Source: Terriglobales bacterium
GTDB taxonomy: Bacteria; Acidobacteriota; Terriglobia; Terriglobales; Acidobacteriaceae
Assembly (NCBI GenBank): GCA_025462725.1
Contig: JAOAPE010000001.1
Span: 186,001-250,000, forward strand
Reading direction: 5' to 3'
Length of the DNA: 64,000 bases
The notes beneath the pieces are model-generated. The model ran no database searches. It worked only from the letters and a program-made list of their open reading frames with translations, and was not told the origin of the DNA. Position numbers and translations under genes: made by a program. Within the stretch, counting starts at the first letter, position 1, and each line of letters begins with the position of its first letter. Positions 1 through 8,083 of this stretch are shown piece after piece.

Positions 1-652
1 CCAGTATGCGCGTGATGGACAAACTATCGAAAGGAAGATTCACGACAACAAATTTCGACTTCGGCACCGGCGCGCGCCATGCCTGCGCTCCAGAACCATG
101 AATGATGCAAACGATGAAGTTCTGCGCTGGGTCTACGCTGTTCAGAGTCGCCGTGATCTTCGGATCGCCGAATCCGTAATAAGAAAAATACGGATCCACA
201 ACCGTGTAGTTGAAATCAAGTTGCCGGGTCAGCGGCTTGCTGCTGCGCGTCACGATCACAGCATCTTCAATTCCGTCGCCATCTAGATCGGCCGTCAGGA
301 ACATTACCCAGTTGTCCACCACGGGCTTCACATATTTGAACCCGGAACTTTTCCCCGCTGAGAGTTCAAAGTCCGGCCCAAACTGCGCCTTCACAATCGC
401 TGCAAGATCATCGGGGATTTTCTGTTGCTTCGCTGCATCGGGAGGTGGCGTGTATGCCGCTGGATGTCCCAGGTCAGACTTGGCCTTTCCGTCCTCGAAC
501 ATCTCCGCCGAATAGCCTTGCGGATTGTCCTTGCTCGGCATCTGCTGCCCGCTCGCCTGCTTTGCTACCGGAGTCACCGGTGAAGCAGGGTTGGTCGTAT
601 TTTGCGCGAACGCCACCGCCGACAAGAACACTACTCCCATTGCAAATCGCAT
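1..652 (-). CDS. Secreted protein of unknown function, 3' end outside window
   Basis: An open minus-strand frame runs from an ATG at 652 to the window edge without a stop, so the C-terminus is missing. The protein begins with a short signal peptide (MRFAMGVVFLSAVAFAQ), so export is likely. A Pro/Gln/Lys-rich spacer follows. Near residue 100 the stretch TADLDGDGIEDAVIVTRS resembles the Ca-binding DxDGDGxxD loop of FG-GAP/VCBS-type repeats, but only one copy is seen. A second ATG at 640 would also leave a usable signal peptide. I do not recognise the family. The reading frame is well supported by codon usage and the signal peptide. Confidence 0.7.
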   Translation of the reverse strand, partial: MRFAMGVVFLSAVAFAQNTTNPASPVTPVAKQASGQQMPSKDNPQGYSAEMFEDGKAKSDLGHPAAYTPPPDAAKQQKIPDDLAAIVKAQFGPDFELSAGKSSGFKYVKPVVDNWVMFLTADLDGDGIEDAVIVTRSSKPLTRQLDFNYTVVDPYFSYYGFGDPKITATLNSVDPAQNFIVCIIHGSGAQAWRAPVPKSKFVVVNLPFDSLSITRIL

Positions 653-701
653 GTTGCTACTCTATCGCGCTCTGATTTAGTTGCAAGGGAAAAGGCTGGT
701 A

Positions 702-1178
702 TCAACTTGGGTTCGCCGGCAGATACCGTTTCCATTCATCCGACTCAGCAACTCGCTTTACCAATTCATTACGCGACGAGAGTAACTGAATCAGGAAACG
801 GCGCACGAAGATTTTCTCTGCGATTACTCCTAACACTCCCAGCGGAGAACGAACGTTTAGCTCATCACGCATGACGGTATGCTGTCCTCGATCTTCAAGA
901 AAGTGCTGATGCTCAAAGCTGGCAAACCTTCCATTCACCATGACGTCCCGAAAGTATGTTGGCCGCTTGTATTCGCTGATATAGCTGGTGTGTGTAACAG
1001 GAATGCCGAAAATCTTTGTGCGCCAAGTGATCGTTTGCCTTTCACTAATGAGGCCAGTAGTAACTCCCGCTATCGCGGTGTGCGCGGGTTTCATCTGCAC
1101 ATGCAAGTCGATGCTGCGCGAAAGGTCGAAGCACCGTTCGATCGGGGCATTTACCGTTGTTTCGAAACGGAGGATCAC
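702..1178 (-). CDS. SRPBCC / START-like ligand-binding protein
   Basis: The product is about 158 residues with the pattern of the SRPBCC (Bet v 1/polyketide cyclase) fold. It has an opening beta strand followed by a helix (ILRFETTVNAPIERCFDL), a central strand region with TWRTKIFGIPVTHTSYI, the FRDVMVNGRFASFEHQHF segment, and a long C-terminal helix. Such proteins bind hydrophobic ligands in a deep pocket; the ligand here is unknown. I chose a GTG start at 1178 because the fold begins immediately after it and a GAGGAT sequence lies a short way upstream. A longer frame starts from TTG at 1256 but adds an Arg-rich stretch unlike the family. Confidence 0.65.
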   Translation of the reverse strand: MILRFETTVNAPIERCFDLSRSIDLHVQMKPAHTAIAGVTTGLISERQTITWRTKIFGIPVTHTSYISEYKRPTYFRDVMVNGRFASFEHQHFLEDRGQHTVMRDELNVRSPLGVLGVIAEKIFVRRFLIQLLSSRNELVKRVAESDEWKRYLPANPS

Positions 1179-1455
1179 TCGCCCGCGATCCTCGCGATTG
1201 ACACGTCGTGCTCGGCAGATGTCCACCCCAAAAATCCGGCGGACACGGCAGACCAATGACTGCGAGTTATGCTTATTTTCGGCTTGGTAGCGGTTCGCAC
1301 GATGTAGGAGTGTTTCATCCGCTACGAATTGTAAATGCAGTCAGTACAGGGGAGTAAATACTTGCGGTATTCGTTCTCGAATTTTCTTGATTGTTATTCT
1401 GCAGGTAGCTGAGAGATCCGCTTCTTGGCTTTTTTGTAAACGCCCATCAATTAAC

Positions 1456-1489
1456 GACTGAATGCTAAGTGCTGAATGCTAACTGCTAC
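1456..1489. repeat. Heptamer array, GCT(A/G)ANN type (family B)
   Basis: Units GCTGAAT, GCTAAGT, GCTGAAT, GCTAACT run head to tail with a 7-nt period. Every unit holds a TGA or TAA on the plus strand. The minus-strand stop of the neighbouring secreted protein (1486-1488) falls in the last unit. The rest of the gap 1179-1485 shows no gene. Confidence 0.85.
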
Positions 1490-2304
1490 TTCATCCCCGG
1501 CAACAAGAACAGCACACCATTTGCGTCGTTCGCTCGCTTCGTCGCCGCCAGATCAACCTGCGCGACAGGAATCTTCGATGCTGCTTTTTCGTCTAGCAGC
1601 CAAATCGTTTGGCCCACCACTGCATAGTTGTGAATTTGCATCTTGCGGCCATTTCGCAACACCAACGTGGCATTCAGCGGAAGCTCTTGCACACTCGCCT
1701 TCGGGTTCGCCTGGGCTGCAGCTCTCGCCGACTCGCTCTCCCGCGCATCCAGTTCCGCACGCAACCGTTCTACCTCGCCACTCAGATCCTTGACTTGCTG
1801 AGCCATCGCACCTTGCTCATAAACCGACGTATACCCACTCTCATTTTGCCCGCTAGTGTAGGGCGATGTCTGCTGATAATCGCTGTACGATTGCTCGTAG
1901 TCCCCGTAATACGGGTAGTAGGGATAGTACCCAACGATTGGGATTCCAGAATTAAAGAACGGTGACCCCGCGAATCCTCCACAGAAGCCGCCGCCGAAAC
2001 AACGATTCCGAAAACCCGACCCAAAGCCGACGTGAAACCGCGGATTGTGTCCGAAGCCTACAGTTCCGCGAAAACGGCTCCCACCGCGCTCGCCAAATCC
2101 GGAACCAAAAGGGACAAACCCGCGACTTACCGAGCCCGAACCAACGGTAACGCCGACATGTCCGCCTGCGGGTGCCGCTCCGACAGAACGCACCCCACCA
2201 CCGCCACCCATTCGCATCGCACCACGTTGCGCAACCGTCACTTGCGTGACGCTCAGCAACGTAAGCATCCCAACCGTAACTTTCATCCAGCGCTTCACAC
2301 CCAT
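1486..2304 (-). CDS. Gly-rich secreted protein with conserved C-terminal domain
   Basis: The 272-residue product starts with a signal peptide ending VTVAQ. A Gly/Ser/Phe-rich region (about 30-115), a Tyr-rich stretch YYPYYPYYGDYEQSYSDYQQ, and a short coiled coil (VKDLSGEVERLRAELDARES, about 170-190) follow. The last 65 residues (LPLNATLVLRNGRKMQIHNY onward) form a compact domain that aligns with the C-terminus of the protein at 45411-46211. The role is unknown; an envelope or surface location is likely. AGGA lies 7 nt before the ATG. DoxX is encoded 42 nt upstream on the same strand and may be cotranscribed. The C-terminal domain looks like a small beta-rich module. Confidence 0.7.
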   Translation of the reverse strand: MGVKRWMKVTVGMLTLLSVTQVTVAQRGAMRMGGGGGVRSVGAAPAGGHVGVTVGSGSVSRGFVPFGSGFGERGGSRFRGTVGFGHNPRFHVGFGSGFRNRCFGGGFCGGFAGSPFFNSGIPIVGYYPYYPYYGDYEQSYSDYQQTSPYTSGQNESGYTSVYEQGAMAQQVKDLSGEVERLRAELDARESESARAAAQANPKASVQELPLNATLVLRNGRKMQIHNYAVVGQTIWLLDEKAASKIPVAQVDLAATKRANDANGVLFLLPGMK

Positions 2305-2346
2305 ATTTTCCTACCAATCCAGAGCACGTGCCACTCTCAATGAGGC

Positions 2347-2838
2347 TTATGCGGCTCTGATGACCCGGACGTCTGCCTTTCTGATATCGACATCCGAACC
2401 GCCTACGAGTGCTCGATCGATCGACCATCGCCCGCTGCCTTTAATCATGATCGCCAGCGACAATCCCAGCACCAGGATGTGATATTCGAAGCCCTCACCC
2501 GGCTGCTGCCCTGACCAATTCATGAAAAATCCAAATCGCTGATGTACCAGCAGGATTGCGCCAACCATGTCACAGAAGATTCCGAACGCTGCCGCCCTGC
2601 TTGCGAATCCCAAGATCAGCATGATCGCGCCCGCAAATTCCGCGAGTATTACCAGAACAGTCAGGAATCCAGGAATGTGCATGCCCTGCGAAAAAGCTTG
2701 AATCGTCGCTCCAGGCCCGTGCCCGCCGAACCATCCCAGCATCTTTTGCGCTCCATGCGGAAAAAACACGATTCCCAACGCAACACGCATAAAGAATGTT
2801 GCCGTGTCATTGTCTGTTTGCAGTAATCGTCTGAACAT
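2347..2838 (-). CDS. DoxX family membrane protein
   Basis: The 163-residue protein has four hydrophobic segments and the DoxX signature near the N-terminus: FMRVALGIVFFPHGAQKMLGWFGG. The second and third segments are FLTVLVILAEFAGAIMLILGF and a helix around MVGAILLVHQRFGFF. Family members are inner-membrane proteins, sometimes linked to thiosulfate:quinone oxidoreductase or redox stress, but the exact reaction is usually unknown. It lies just upstream of the Gly-rich secreted protein on the same strand. The length is normal for the family. Nothing here identifies a substrate. Confidence 0.85.
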   Translation of the reverse strand: MFRRLLQTDNDTATFFMRVALGIVFFPHGAQKMLGWFGGHGPGATIQAFSQGMHIPGFLTVLVILAEFAGAIMLILGFASRAAAFGIFCDMVGAILLVHQRFGFFMNWSGQQPGEGFEYHILVLGLSLAIMIKGSGRWSIDRALVGGSDVDIRKADVRVIRAA

Positions 2839-2899
2839 AGGCTTTGCCTATGTATTTAGAACGAGTCAGGATTGGCTCGGGTTGGCGACTCCATAATGC

Positions 2900-2925
2900 A
2901 AAAAGCCGAACCCAAAGGTTCGGCT
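2900..2925 (-). terminator. Rho-independent terminator of thrS
   Basis: A perfect 9-bp stem (AGCCGAACC / GGTTCGGCT) with loop CAAA is followed on the minus strand by TTTTTG. It lies 20 nt beyond the thrS stop codon. Confidence 0.9.
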
Positions 2926-2944
2926 CCTGCCAGCAAAACTGAAA

Positions 2945-4927
2945 CTATATCTCCGCCGCCTTCGTCTCAATCAATCCCTTGATTCGCTCGACAAAATCCT
3001 TCACCGGGATCGATCCTTCATCTCCTTTGCCGCGAGTGCGCACACTGACCGCGTTATCCGCAGCTTCCTTGTCACCCGCCACCAGCAGGAATGGCACCTT
3101 CTGCAACGCGTGCTCGCGGATCTTTGCGTTCATCTTTTCCGGACGCGCATCCACATGCACTCGCACTCCCACCGCGCGCAGCTCATCGGCCACTTTATTT
3201 GCGTACTCCGCGTGCCGTTCCGCAATGGGGATCATCGCCACCTGCACCGGCGACAACCACACCGGGAACGCTCCCGCATAATGCTCGATCAACACTCCGA
3301 AGAATCGCTCGATCGATCCATACAGCGCGCGATGCACCATCAGTGGCTGATGCCTCTGTCCGTCTTCTCCCACATACTCAAGCTCAAACCGCTCTGGCAG
3401 GGTGAAATCAAACTGCACCGTGGACAACTGCCACAATCGCCCGATTGCATCCACCAACTTCACATCGATCTTCGGTCCGTAAAAGGCAGCTTCGCCAGGG
3501 ATCGTCTTGTAAGGAACGTTTTGGCGTTTGAGCGCGTTCTCAAGCGAGTTGATCGCCATGTTCCAGTTGTCTTCACCGCCAATGTACTTACCGCGATCGT
3601 TCGGGTCCCAAATGGACAGCTCCACCTGGTATTCCTTGAATCCGTAAGTCTTCAGCACCGCAAAGGCGAATTCCATGCAGCAAACAACTTCGTCTTCAAT
3701 CTGTGCGGGAGTGCAGAAGATGTGCGCATCGTCTTGCGTGAAGCCACGGACACGCAGCAATCCATGCATCACTCCGCTGCGCTCATAGCGATACACCGTG
3801 CCCAGTTCGCCCAAGCGCACCGGCAGATCGCGATAGCTACGCAACGTGTTCTTGTAAATAAGGATGTGCCCCGGACAATTCATCGGCTTCAGCCGATAGT
3901 CCGCGTCATCCAGTTCCATGGGCGTGAACATGTTCTGCGCGTAGTAGCCCGCGTGTCCGCTGACCTTCCATAGATCGGTGCGCATGACGTGCGGCGTGTA
4001 CACAAGCGAGTATCCGCGCTTCAGATATTCGTCACGCATCCAGTCTTCCATCTGCTTGCGGATCAACCCGCCCTTAGGATGCCAGAAGATCAGGCCCGGC
4101 CCCGCGAGTTCCTGGATGCTGAACAGATCAAGCTGCTGGCCAAGCACGCGATGGTCGCGCTTCTTCGCCTCTTCCAGCTTGTTCAGATATTCGTCGAGAA
4201 GTTTCTTGTTGTAGAAACTGGTGCCGTAGATTCTCTGAAGCTGTTGGTTCTTTTCATCGCCGAGCCAATACGCGCCCGCGATGTTCAGCAGCTTGAACGC
4301 CTTGATCTTCCCGGTGGACGGGATATGAGGCCCGCGACAGAAGTCCACAAACTTCCCGGTCCTATACAGCGATATCTTTTCATCCGGCTTCGTGAACTGC
4401 TGAATGAAGTGGCACTTCATGAAGTCGCCTTCGTCCTTGAACTGCCGGAGTCCCTCTTCACGCGGAAGAAAATCCTGCGCATAAGGAATGTTCTGCTCGA
4501 CCAATTCCTGCATCTTCCGCTCGAGCTTGTGCAGGTCATCAGGAGTGAACGGCGTAGGACGATAGAAGTCGTAAAAGAACCCGCTTTCGGTCGGCGGCCC
4601 GTGTCCTAGTTTCGTCTCGGGAAACAATTCGAGCACCGCCGCAGCCAGCAAGTGCGCGGACGAATGTCGAAACACTTCCAGCGACTCCGGATCCTTTTCC
4701 GTGAGAATCCGTATCTCCGTGTCCTTCTCCAGCGGGCGCGTCAGGTCGATCAGTCGCGGTTCGTCGCCATTGGACCCCTGGGCTTCGGATGAAGTCCGCG
4801 CTTGCGCGGCAATCGCCGCATCCGCAAGTCTCGGCGAAATGGACTTCGCCACATCCAGCGCAGTCGCGCCTTTTGGGAATTGTTTGATGGAGCCGTCAGG
4901 AAGTTTTACTTGAATCGTCTCAGACAT
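2945..4927 (-). CDS. thrS: Threonyl-tRNA synthetase
   Basis: This cytoplasmic class II synthetase charges tRNA-Thr with threonine. The 660-residue product has all expected parts: an N-terminal TGS domain (IQVKLPDGSIKQFPKGATAL), the SAD/editing domain with HSSAHLLAAAVLELFP (the zinc/editing HxxxH region), a class II catalytic core with MNCPGHILIYK, RSGVMHGLLRVRGFTQDDAH and a motif 3 region, and a C-terminal anticodon-binding domain (IPIAERHAEYANKVADELRA). The start at 4927 is fixed by a GGAGGAGA box 5-8 nt upstream; a longer frame from 4966 has no such site. A strong terminator follows the stop. Length and motifs are standard. Confidence 0.98.
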   Translation of the reverse strand: MSETIQVKLPDGSIKQFPKGATALDVAKSISPRLADAAIAAQARTSSEAQGSNGDEPRLIDLTRPLEKDTEIRILTEKDPESLEVFRHSSAHLLAAAVLELFPETKLGHGPPTESGFFYDFYRPTPFTPDDLHKLERKMQELVEQNIPYAQDFLPREEGLRQFKDEGDFMKCHFIQQFTKPDEKISLYRTGKFVDFCRGPHIPSTGKIKAFKLLNIAGAYWLGDEKNQQLQRIYGTSFYNKKLLDEYLNKLEEAKKRDHRVLGQQLDLFSIQELAGPGLIFWHPKGGLIRKQMEDWMRDEYLKRGYSLVYTPHVMRTDLWKVSGHAGYYAQNMFTPMELDDADYRLKPMNCPGHILIYKNTLRSYRDLPVRLGELGTVYRYERSGVMHGLLRVRGFTQDDAHIFCTPAQIEDEVVCCMEFAFAVLKTYGFKEYQVELSIWDPNDRGKYIGGEDNWNMAINSLENALKRQNVPYKTIPGEAAFYGPKIDVKLVDAIGRLWQLSTVQFDFTLPERFELEYVGEDGQRHQPLMVHRALYGSIERFFGVLIEHYAGAFPVWLSPVQVAMIPIAERHAEYANKVADELRAVGVRVHVDARPEKMNAKIREHALQKVPFLLVAGDKEAADNAVSVRTRGKGDEGSIPVKDFVERIKGLIETKAAEI

Positions 4928-5040
4928 TCTTCTCTCCTCCCCGTGGCCCGTGCGGGATTGCCTCACTCGAGCTATGCGCGGACACGCCTACAGTGCGTCC
5001 TGCGCGCATGGGTTCAGAATTGTTGGAGTGGTTATCTTAA

Positions 5041-5092
5041 TACATCCCGAGCGGAGCGAGGGAGCCCTAACCACACTGCAATCTGTATGCAT
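5041..5092. repeat. Repeat element E (CATCCCGAGCG...GAGGGAGCCCTA)
   Basis: This copy reads TACATCCCGAGCGGAGCGAG then GGAGCCCTAA, followed by a tail CTGCAATCTGTATGCAT. Related copies lie at 43918, 47337 and 52619. It sits in the leader side of thrS, about 110 nt upstream of the start codon. The gap 4928-5224 otherwise holds a degenerate A element at 5108-5148. Confidence 0.8.
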
Positions 5093-5107
5093 GAATACAA
5101 TAGGAAG

Positions 5108-5148
5108 TTGTCATCCAGAGCGCTTTGTTTCTGGCGCGAAGGATCTTG
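5108..5148. repeat. Degenerate repeat element A
   Basis: The copy starts TTGTCATCCAGAGCG and ends GCGAAGGATCTTGCG, matching both ends of element A (TGTCATCCTGAGCG ... TCGAAGGATCT) with a diverged middle. Confidence 0.6.
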
Positions 5149-5224
5149 CGCTTAGCACTCTGTAATTTCCCCCTCTCTGCAACCCTGCCACCCCAAGCGG
5201 AACCTAACTGTATGATTTGATTGC

Positions 5225-5665
5225 ATGGGCGATTCAACCTCCCGACGTACTATTCTTCGGCTGATGTTTCCATTCGCGGTGGTATTCGCCGGTTTGTTGT
5301 TGCTGTTTTTCCTCGGAGCCGACCGCTTCCCAAAGAAAGATACAAATGGATTTGTTGCCGTCGGTGCTCTGCGCACGATCAACTCTGCGCAGATCTCATA
5401 TCAGTCCACAAACAAGACTCGATACGCCTGCGATCTGCCGTCTTTGCATTCCGCCAACCTGATTGATTCCACCCTAGCAGGCGGCGTCAAAAGCGGATAT
5501 CGACTCGCACTCGCGTGCAGTCGTCCTAACGGATACATCGCCACAGCCGACCCAATCATTGCAGAAAATGGCAATCGCAAGTTCTGCACCAATGAGACGG
5601 GAGCCATCTACTCAAGTGTGGCAGGAAAAAGACCTTGCACTGACTGGTCCGACCCAATTCCATAG
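5225..5665 (+). CDS. Pilin-like (type IV/pseudopilin-like) membrane protein
   Basis: The 146-residue protein has one N-terminal hydrophobic segment (LRLMFPFAVVFAGLLLLFFLG) followed by GALRTINSAQISYQSTNKTRYACDLPSL. This resembles the helix-to-globular junction of the short type IV pilin-like proteins common in Acidobacteria (the family pattern A.GALRTINTAE..Y). It has four Cys residues (YACDL, LACSR, KFCTN, KRPCTD), probably two disulfides in an exported domain. The canonical prepilin GFTLIE motif is absent, so processing by prepilin peptidase is not supported and assembly into a pilus is doubtful. No other pilus genes are nearby. Function unknown. Confidence 0.6.
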   Translation: MGDSTSRRTILRLMFPFAVVFAGLLLLFFLGADRFPKKDTNGFVAVGALRTINSAQISYQSTNKTRYACDLPSLHSANLIDSTLAGGVKSGYRLALACSRPNGYIATADPIIAENGNRKFCTNETGAIYSSVAGKRPCTDWSDPIP

Positions 5666-5685
5666 CGCCCGCCCCCTGCACTTCA

Positions 5686-5709
5686 AGCCGATAGCTGATA
5701 GCCGACACC
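5686..5709. repeat. Heptamer array, GC(C/T)GA(T/C)A type
   Basis: Three units, GCCGATA, GCTGATA and GCCGACA, sit between two plus-strand genes. This is a short member of the same class as family B. Confidence 0.6.
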
Positions 5710-5737
5710 CCTCGCCTTGCATCTAACCACTTGCCTT

Positions 5738-6418
5738 ATGCTGCTTCTCTTCATCTTTTTCAAATTTAGTATGCGCTGGCTCTGGCACCTCGGCGGTCTC
5801 GGTTTGATCCTGCTCGCGCTCGTCGACAACTCCCTCATCCCCACTCCCGGTGGCATGGACATCTTCACTGTCATCCTCGCGGCCAACCGACGCGACCTCT
5901 GGTGGTATTACGGGATCATGGCAACAGTGGGCTCAATGATCGGCGGATACCTTGCCTACAGAGTGGGCCGTAAGGGCGGTAAAGACGGATTGGAAAAACG
6001 CTTTGGCGCGGAGCGTCTGGAAAAGGTCTACAAGAAATTCGAGCAAGCAGGATTTTTCGCCGTCTTTGTTCCGGCAATCCTGCCGCCTCCGTTCCCCACC
6101 GCGCCCTTCCTTGTCGCCGCCGGTGCTCTCGATTATCCGTTGAACAAATACATGGCCGCGCTTGGAGTCGCACGCGCGATCCGGTATATGGGCTTGGCCT
6201 ATGTTGCCTTTCGATCCGGACGCTGGATCATTCAATCCATGCACACCTACTACCGCCCGCTTCTTTGGACGTTCACCGGATTGCTTGTGACGGGCGGCAT
6301 CGTCGGCGGCAGCTTCCTTTATGTGCAACATCGCCGCGGGAAACTGCACCTTGGCAAACCAGGTTCAGGGAAGACCGCGAAACCTTCCCCTAAACACCAG
6401 ACAGAAAAGGTCGCTTAA
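5738..6418 (+). CDS. DedA/YqaA-like VTT (SNARE-associated) membrane protein
   Basis: About 226 residues with several transmembrane segments and the conserved VTT-domain glycine-rich loop MIGGYLAYRVGRKGGKDGLEK, plus a re-entrant region FVPAILPPPFPTAPFLVAAGAL. DedA-type proteins are inner-membrane proteins linked to lipid carrier (undecaprenyl phosphate or phospholipid) flipping and to envelope integrity; I infer the same type of role. The C-terminus is a basic cytoplasmic tail. The start is uncertain: ATG at 5738 gives a Leu/Phe-rich leader, ATG at 5771 begins at MRWLWHLGGLG, and a TTG at 5717 is less likely. No clear Shine-Dalgarno is seen for any. Confidence 0.75.
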   Translation: MLLLFIFFKFSMRWLWHLGGLGLILLALVDNSLIPTPGGMDIFTVILAANRRDLWWYYGIMATVGSMIGGYLAYRVGRKGGKDGLEKRFGAERLEKVYKKFEQAGFFAVFVPAILPPPFPTAPFLVAAGALDYPLNKYMAALGVARAIRYMGLAYVAFRSGRWIIQSMHTYYRPLLWTFTGLLVTGGIVGGSFLYVQHRRGKLHLGKPGSGKTAKPSPKHQTEKVA

Positions 6419-6489
6419 GAAGCTTCCACCCTGCGTTCTCTTACAACGCTCCACTTCGCGCCGCACATCCTACTTGCGTCGGAGGAATT

Positions 6490-6645
6490 ATGGCCATCGA
6501 TCCCGTTTGCAACATGGAAGTTGACGAAGAGACCGCTCCCGGACACACCACCTATGACGGTCAGGATTTCTATTTCTGCTCTCTCACTTGCCAGCAGAAG
6601 TTCGAGCACGACCCCGGACAATTCATCGACACCCAAGCTGCCTGA
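6490..6645 (+). CDS. Small YHS-domain protein (51 aa)
   Basis: A 51-codon gene starts at the ATG at 6490, just after an excellent GGAGGAATT ribosome site. The product begins MAIDPVCNMEVDEE and continues with TYDGQDFYFCSLTCQQKFEH, the full YHS pattern: a first DPVCxM motif and a second FCSxxCxxxF motif. YHS modules are thought to bind metal ions and often accompany copper transporters or act alone. No copper gene is adjacent. It follows the DedA-like gene by 71 nt and is followed by a hairpin, so it may end that transcript. The short length is normal for stand-alone YHS proteins. Confidence 0.9.
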   Translation: MAIDPVCNMEVDEETAPGHTTYDGQDFYFCSLTCQQKFEHDPGQFIDTQAA

Positions 6646-6667
6646 ATACACTTGCCTTCAAATAATA

Positions 6668-6693
6668 CGGGCGAACTCCAGGGAGTCCGCCCG
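6668..6693. terminator. Hairpin between convergent genes
   Basis: CGGGCG and CGCCCG flank an inner ACT/AGT pair with one A-C mismatch, loop about six bases. On the minus strand TATTATTT follows, so it probably ends the DUF1624 transcript; on the plus strand the run AACAAATTT is weaker. Confidence 0.6.
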
Positions 6694-6720
6694 AACAAAT
6701 TTATGGCTTCATTTCGGGTT

Positions 6721-6757
6721 TAGCTAAAGGCTAACTGCTAAGAGCTAAAAGCTAAAC
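6721..6757. repeat. Heptamer array, GCTAANN type (family B)
   Basis: Units GCTAAAG, GCTAACT, GCTAAGA, GCTAAAA and GCTAAAC follow with an exact 7-nt period. Each unit carries TAA on the plus strand and TTAGC, hence TAG, on the minus strand. The stop of the next gene (6752-6754) is the TAG of the last unit. Confidence 0.9.
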
Positions 6758-7981
6758 GTAGCTCAACCACCAATCCTTCCGTCGCTCCTTCACTCCCGCA
6801 TACCACTTACACGGGAAATAAAGGATGAACACCGCCAGCAGCCACATCAGATAAACGAACGCTAGCCCGTGGCCATATCCAATTGCCGGGCCGTTAAAGA
6901 ATGCGCCACCAATAAGCCATTTCGCCGGCTGACGAAACAAAACCGCCACTGCGATAGCCATGGCGTGAATCAGGAATAGGTGCAGGATGTAATAGAACAT
7001 CGGCACTCGACCAAAGACGAGGATCTTGTCCCAGAACTTCCCTATCCCCGCCCTCAAATTCACTTTTTCAAACCACGCCAGCAGCATGATCGCGGGGCCC
7101 AGTGTCATCAGAAGATACTGCAATGACGGTGGATACTTCTCCACGTCAAAGAACGAGATCACAGTCAGCTCCGTCGTCTTCTGAACCACAAAAGGACCCG
7201 GAGAAACCGTTCCAAATCCAGCTGGCGGATCGCCATAAATGTTCGTCGCACGCAGAATGACAAACAACACAATCATTGATGCGCCAATTATCAATAGCGT
7301 CCTGCGTCTTTGCTCGGCAGGCTTTTGCAGCAGTGCTCCGAAGGCGTATCCCGCTCCCATTACGCCGATCCACGGAATCAGCGGGTACAGCACGAAAAAT
7401 CCGAACTGCTGACCGATCGGGTAGAAGCCCTGCTTATGCAGCAGCAACCATAGCCAACTCAGTTTCCCGAACGCCGCAGGACTTACTGTGTCGAATGCAT
7501 TGTGTAACACGATCATGCTCACGCTGATGATGGCTATGGCCTTCAGCGGCAGCCGGACCAAGATCGCCAAAAAAACCATCGCCCATCCCAAAGCCCAGAT
7601 CACCAAGAAACCCATTGATGGCAGCGGAGAGAACGTCCACGCAAAAGAAATCAGCGTGAGTTCCAGAAAAACCAGCCACAGCCCGCGCTTCCAAAGGAAG
7701 TTAGAAAGCTCTGCTCCGCGCTTCTTTGACAGATACGCGCCTGTGCCGGCGAGGAAGAAAAACGTCGGAGCGCAGAAATGGGTGATCCATCGTGTAAAAA
7801 AGAGTGACCCATATGTGTGCGCCAGGTTCTCCGGCGCAAAACGAACGTAGGTGAAGTAGTCGCGCGTATGGTCAAGTGCCATGATGGCCATTACCAGCCC
7901 ACGCAGCAGATCAACAGAATTCAGGCGCGGAGCGCCACCAACCAGAGGGCCTGCCGTAGCAGCTCCAGACGTTGCAGCCAT
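6752..7981 (-). CDS. DUF1624 / heparan-alpha-glucosaminide acetyltransferase-like membrane protein
   Basis: The 409-residue protein has about ten transmembrane segments and the opening signature LNSVDLLRGLVMAIMALDHTRDYFTY, typical of the DUF1624 branch of the HGSNAT/acyltransferase-3-like membrane family. Members are thought to move acyl groups across or at the membrane onto sugars; the acceptor is unknown here. The His in MALDHTRD is the position usually regarded as key. GGAGGCGAATTG directly precedes the ATG at 7981, so I take this start rather than the TTG/ATG frame from 8011. A related DUF5009-type protein begins at 63226. The stop codon lies in a heptamer repeat. Confidence 0.85.
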   Translation of the reverse strand: MAATSGAATAGPLVGGAPRLNSVDLLRGLVMAIMALDHTRDYFTYVRFAPENLAHTYGSLFFTRWITHFCAPTFFFLAGTGAYLSKKRGAELSNFLWKRGLWLVFLELTLISFAWTFSPLPSMGFLVIWALGWAMVFLAILVRLPLKAIAIISVSMIVLHNAFDTVSPAAFGKLSWLWLLLHKQGFYPIGQQFGFFVLYPLIPWIGVMGAGYAFGALLQKPAEQRRRTLLIIGASMIVLFVILRATNIYGDPPAGFGTVSPGPFVVQKTTELTVISFFDVEKYPPSLQYLLMTLGPAIMLLAWFEKVNLRAGIGKFWDKILVFGRVPMFYYILHLFLIHAMAIAVAVLFRQPAKWLIGGAFFNGPAIGYGHGLAFVYLMWLLAVFILYFPCKWYAGVKERRKDWWLSYV

Positions 7982-8083
7982 CAATTCGCCTCCGTGCGCG
8001 CGTTGCTTCAAAGAGTTAGAGCAACAGTGCCGTAGGAGGTTAGCACGATTTCAAAGTAGAAACTGTCGGAAGCTCTCGGGGTC

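Noticed and set aside
1456-1489. Possible CRISPR or satellite array
   Set aside because: Units are 7 or 9 nt with no spacers of constant size and only three to six units per site, so this is not a CRISPR array.
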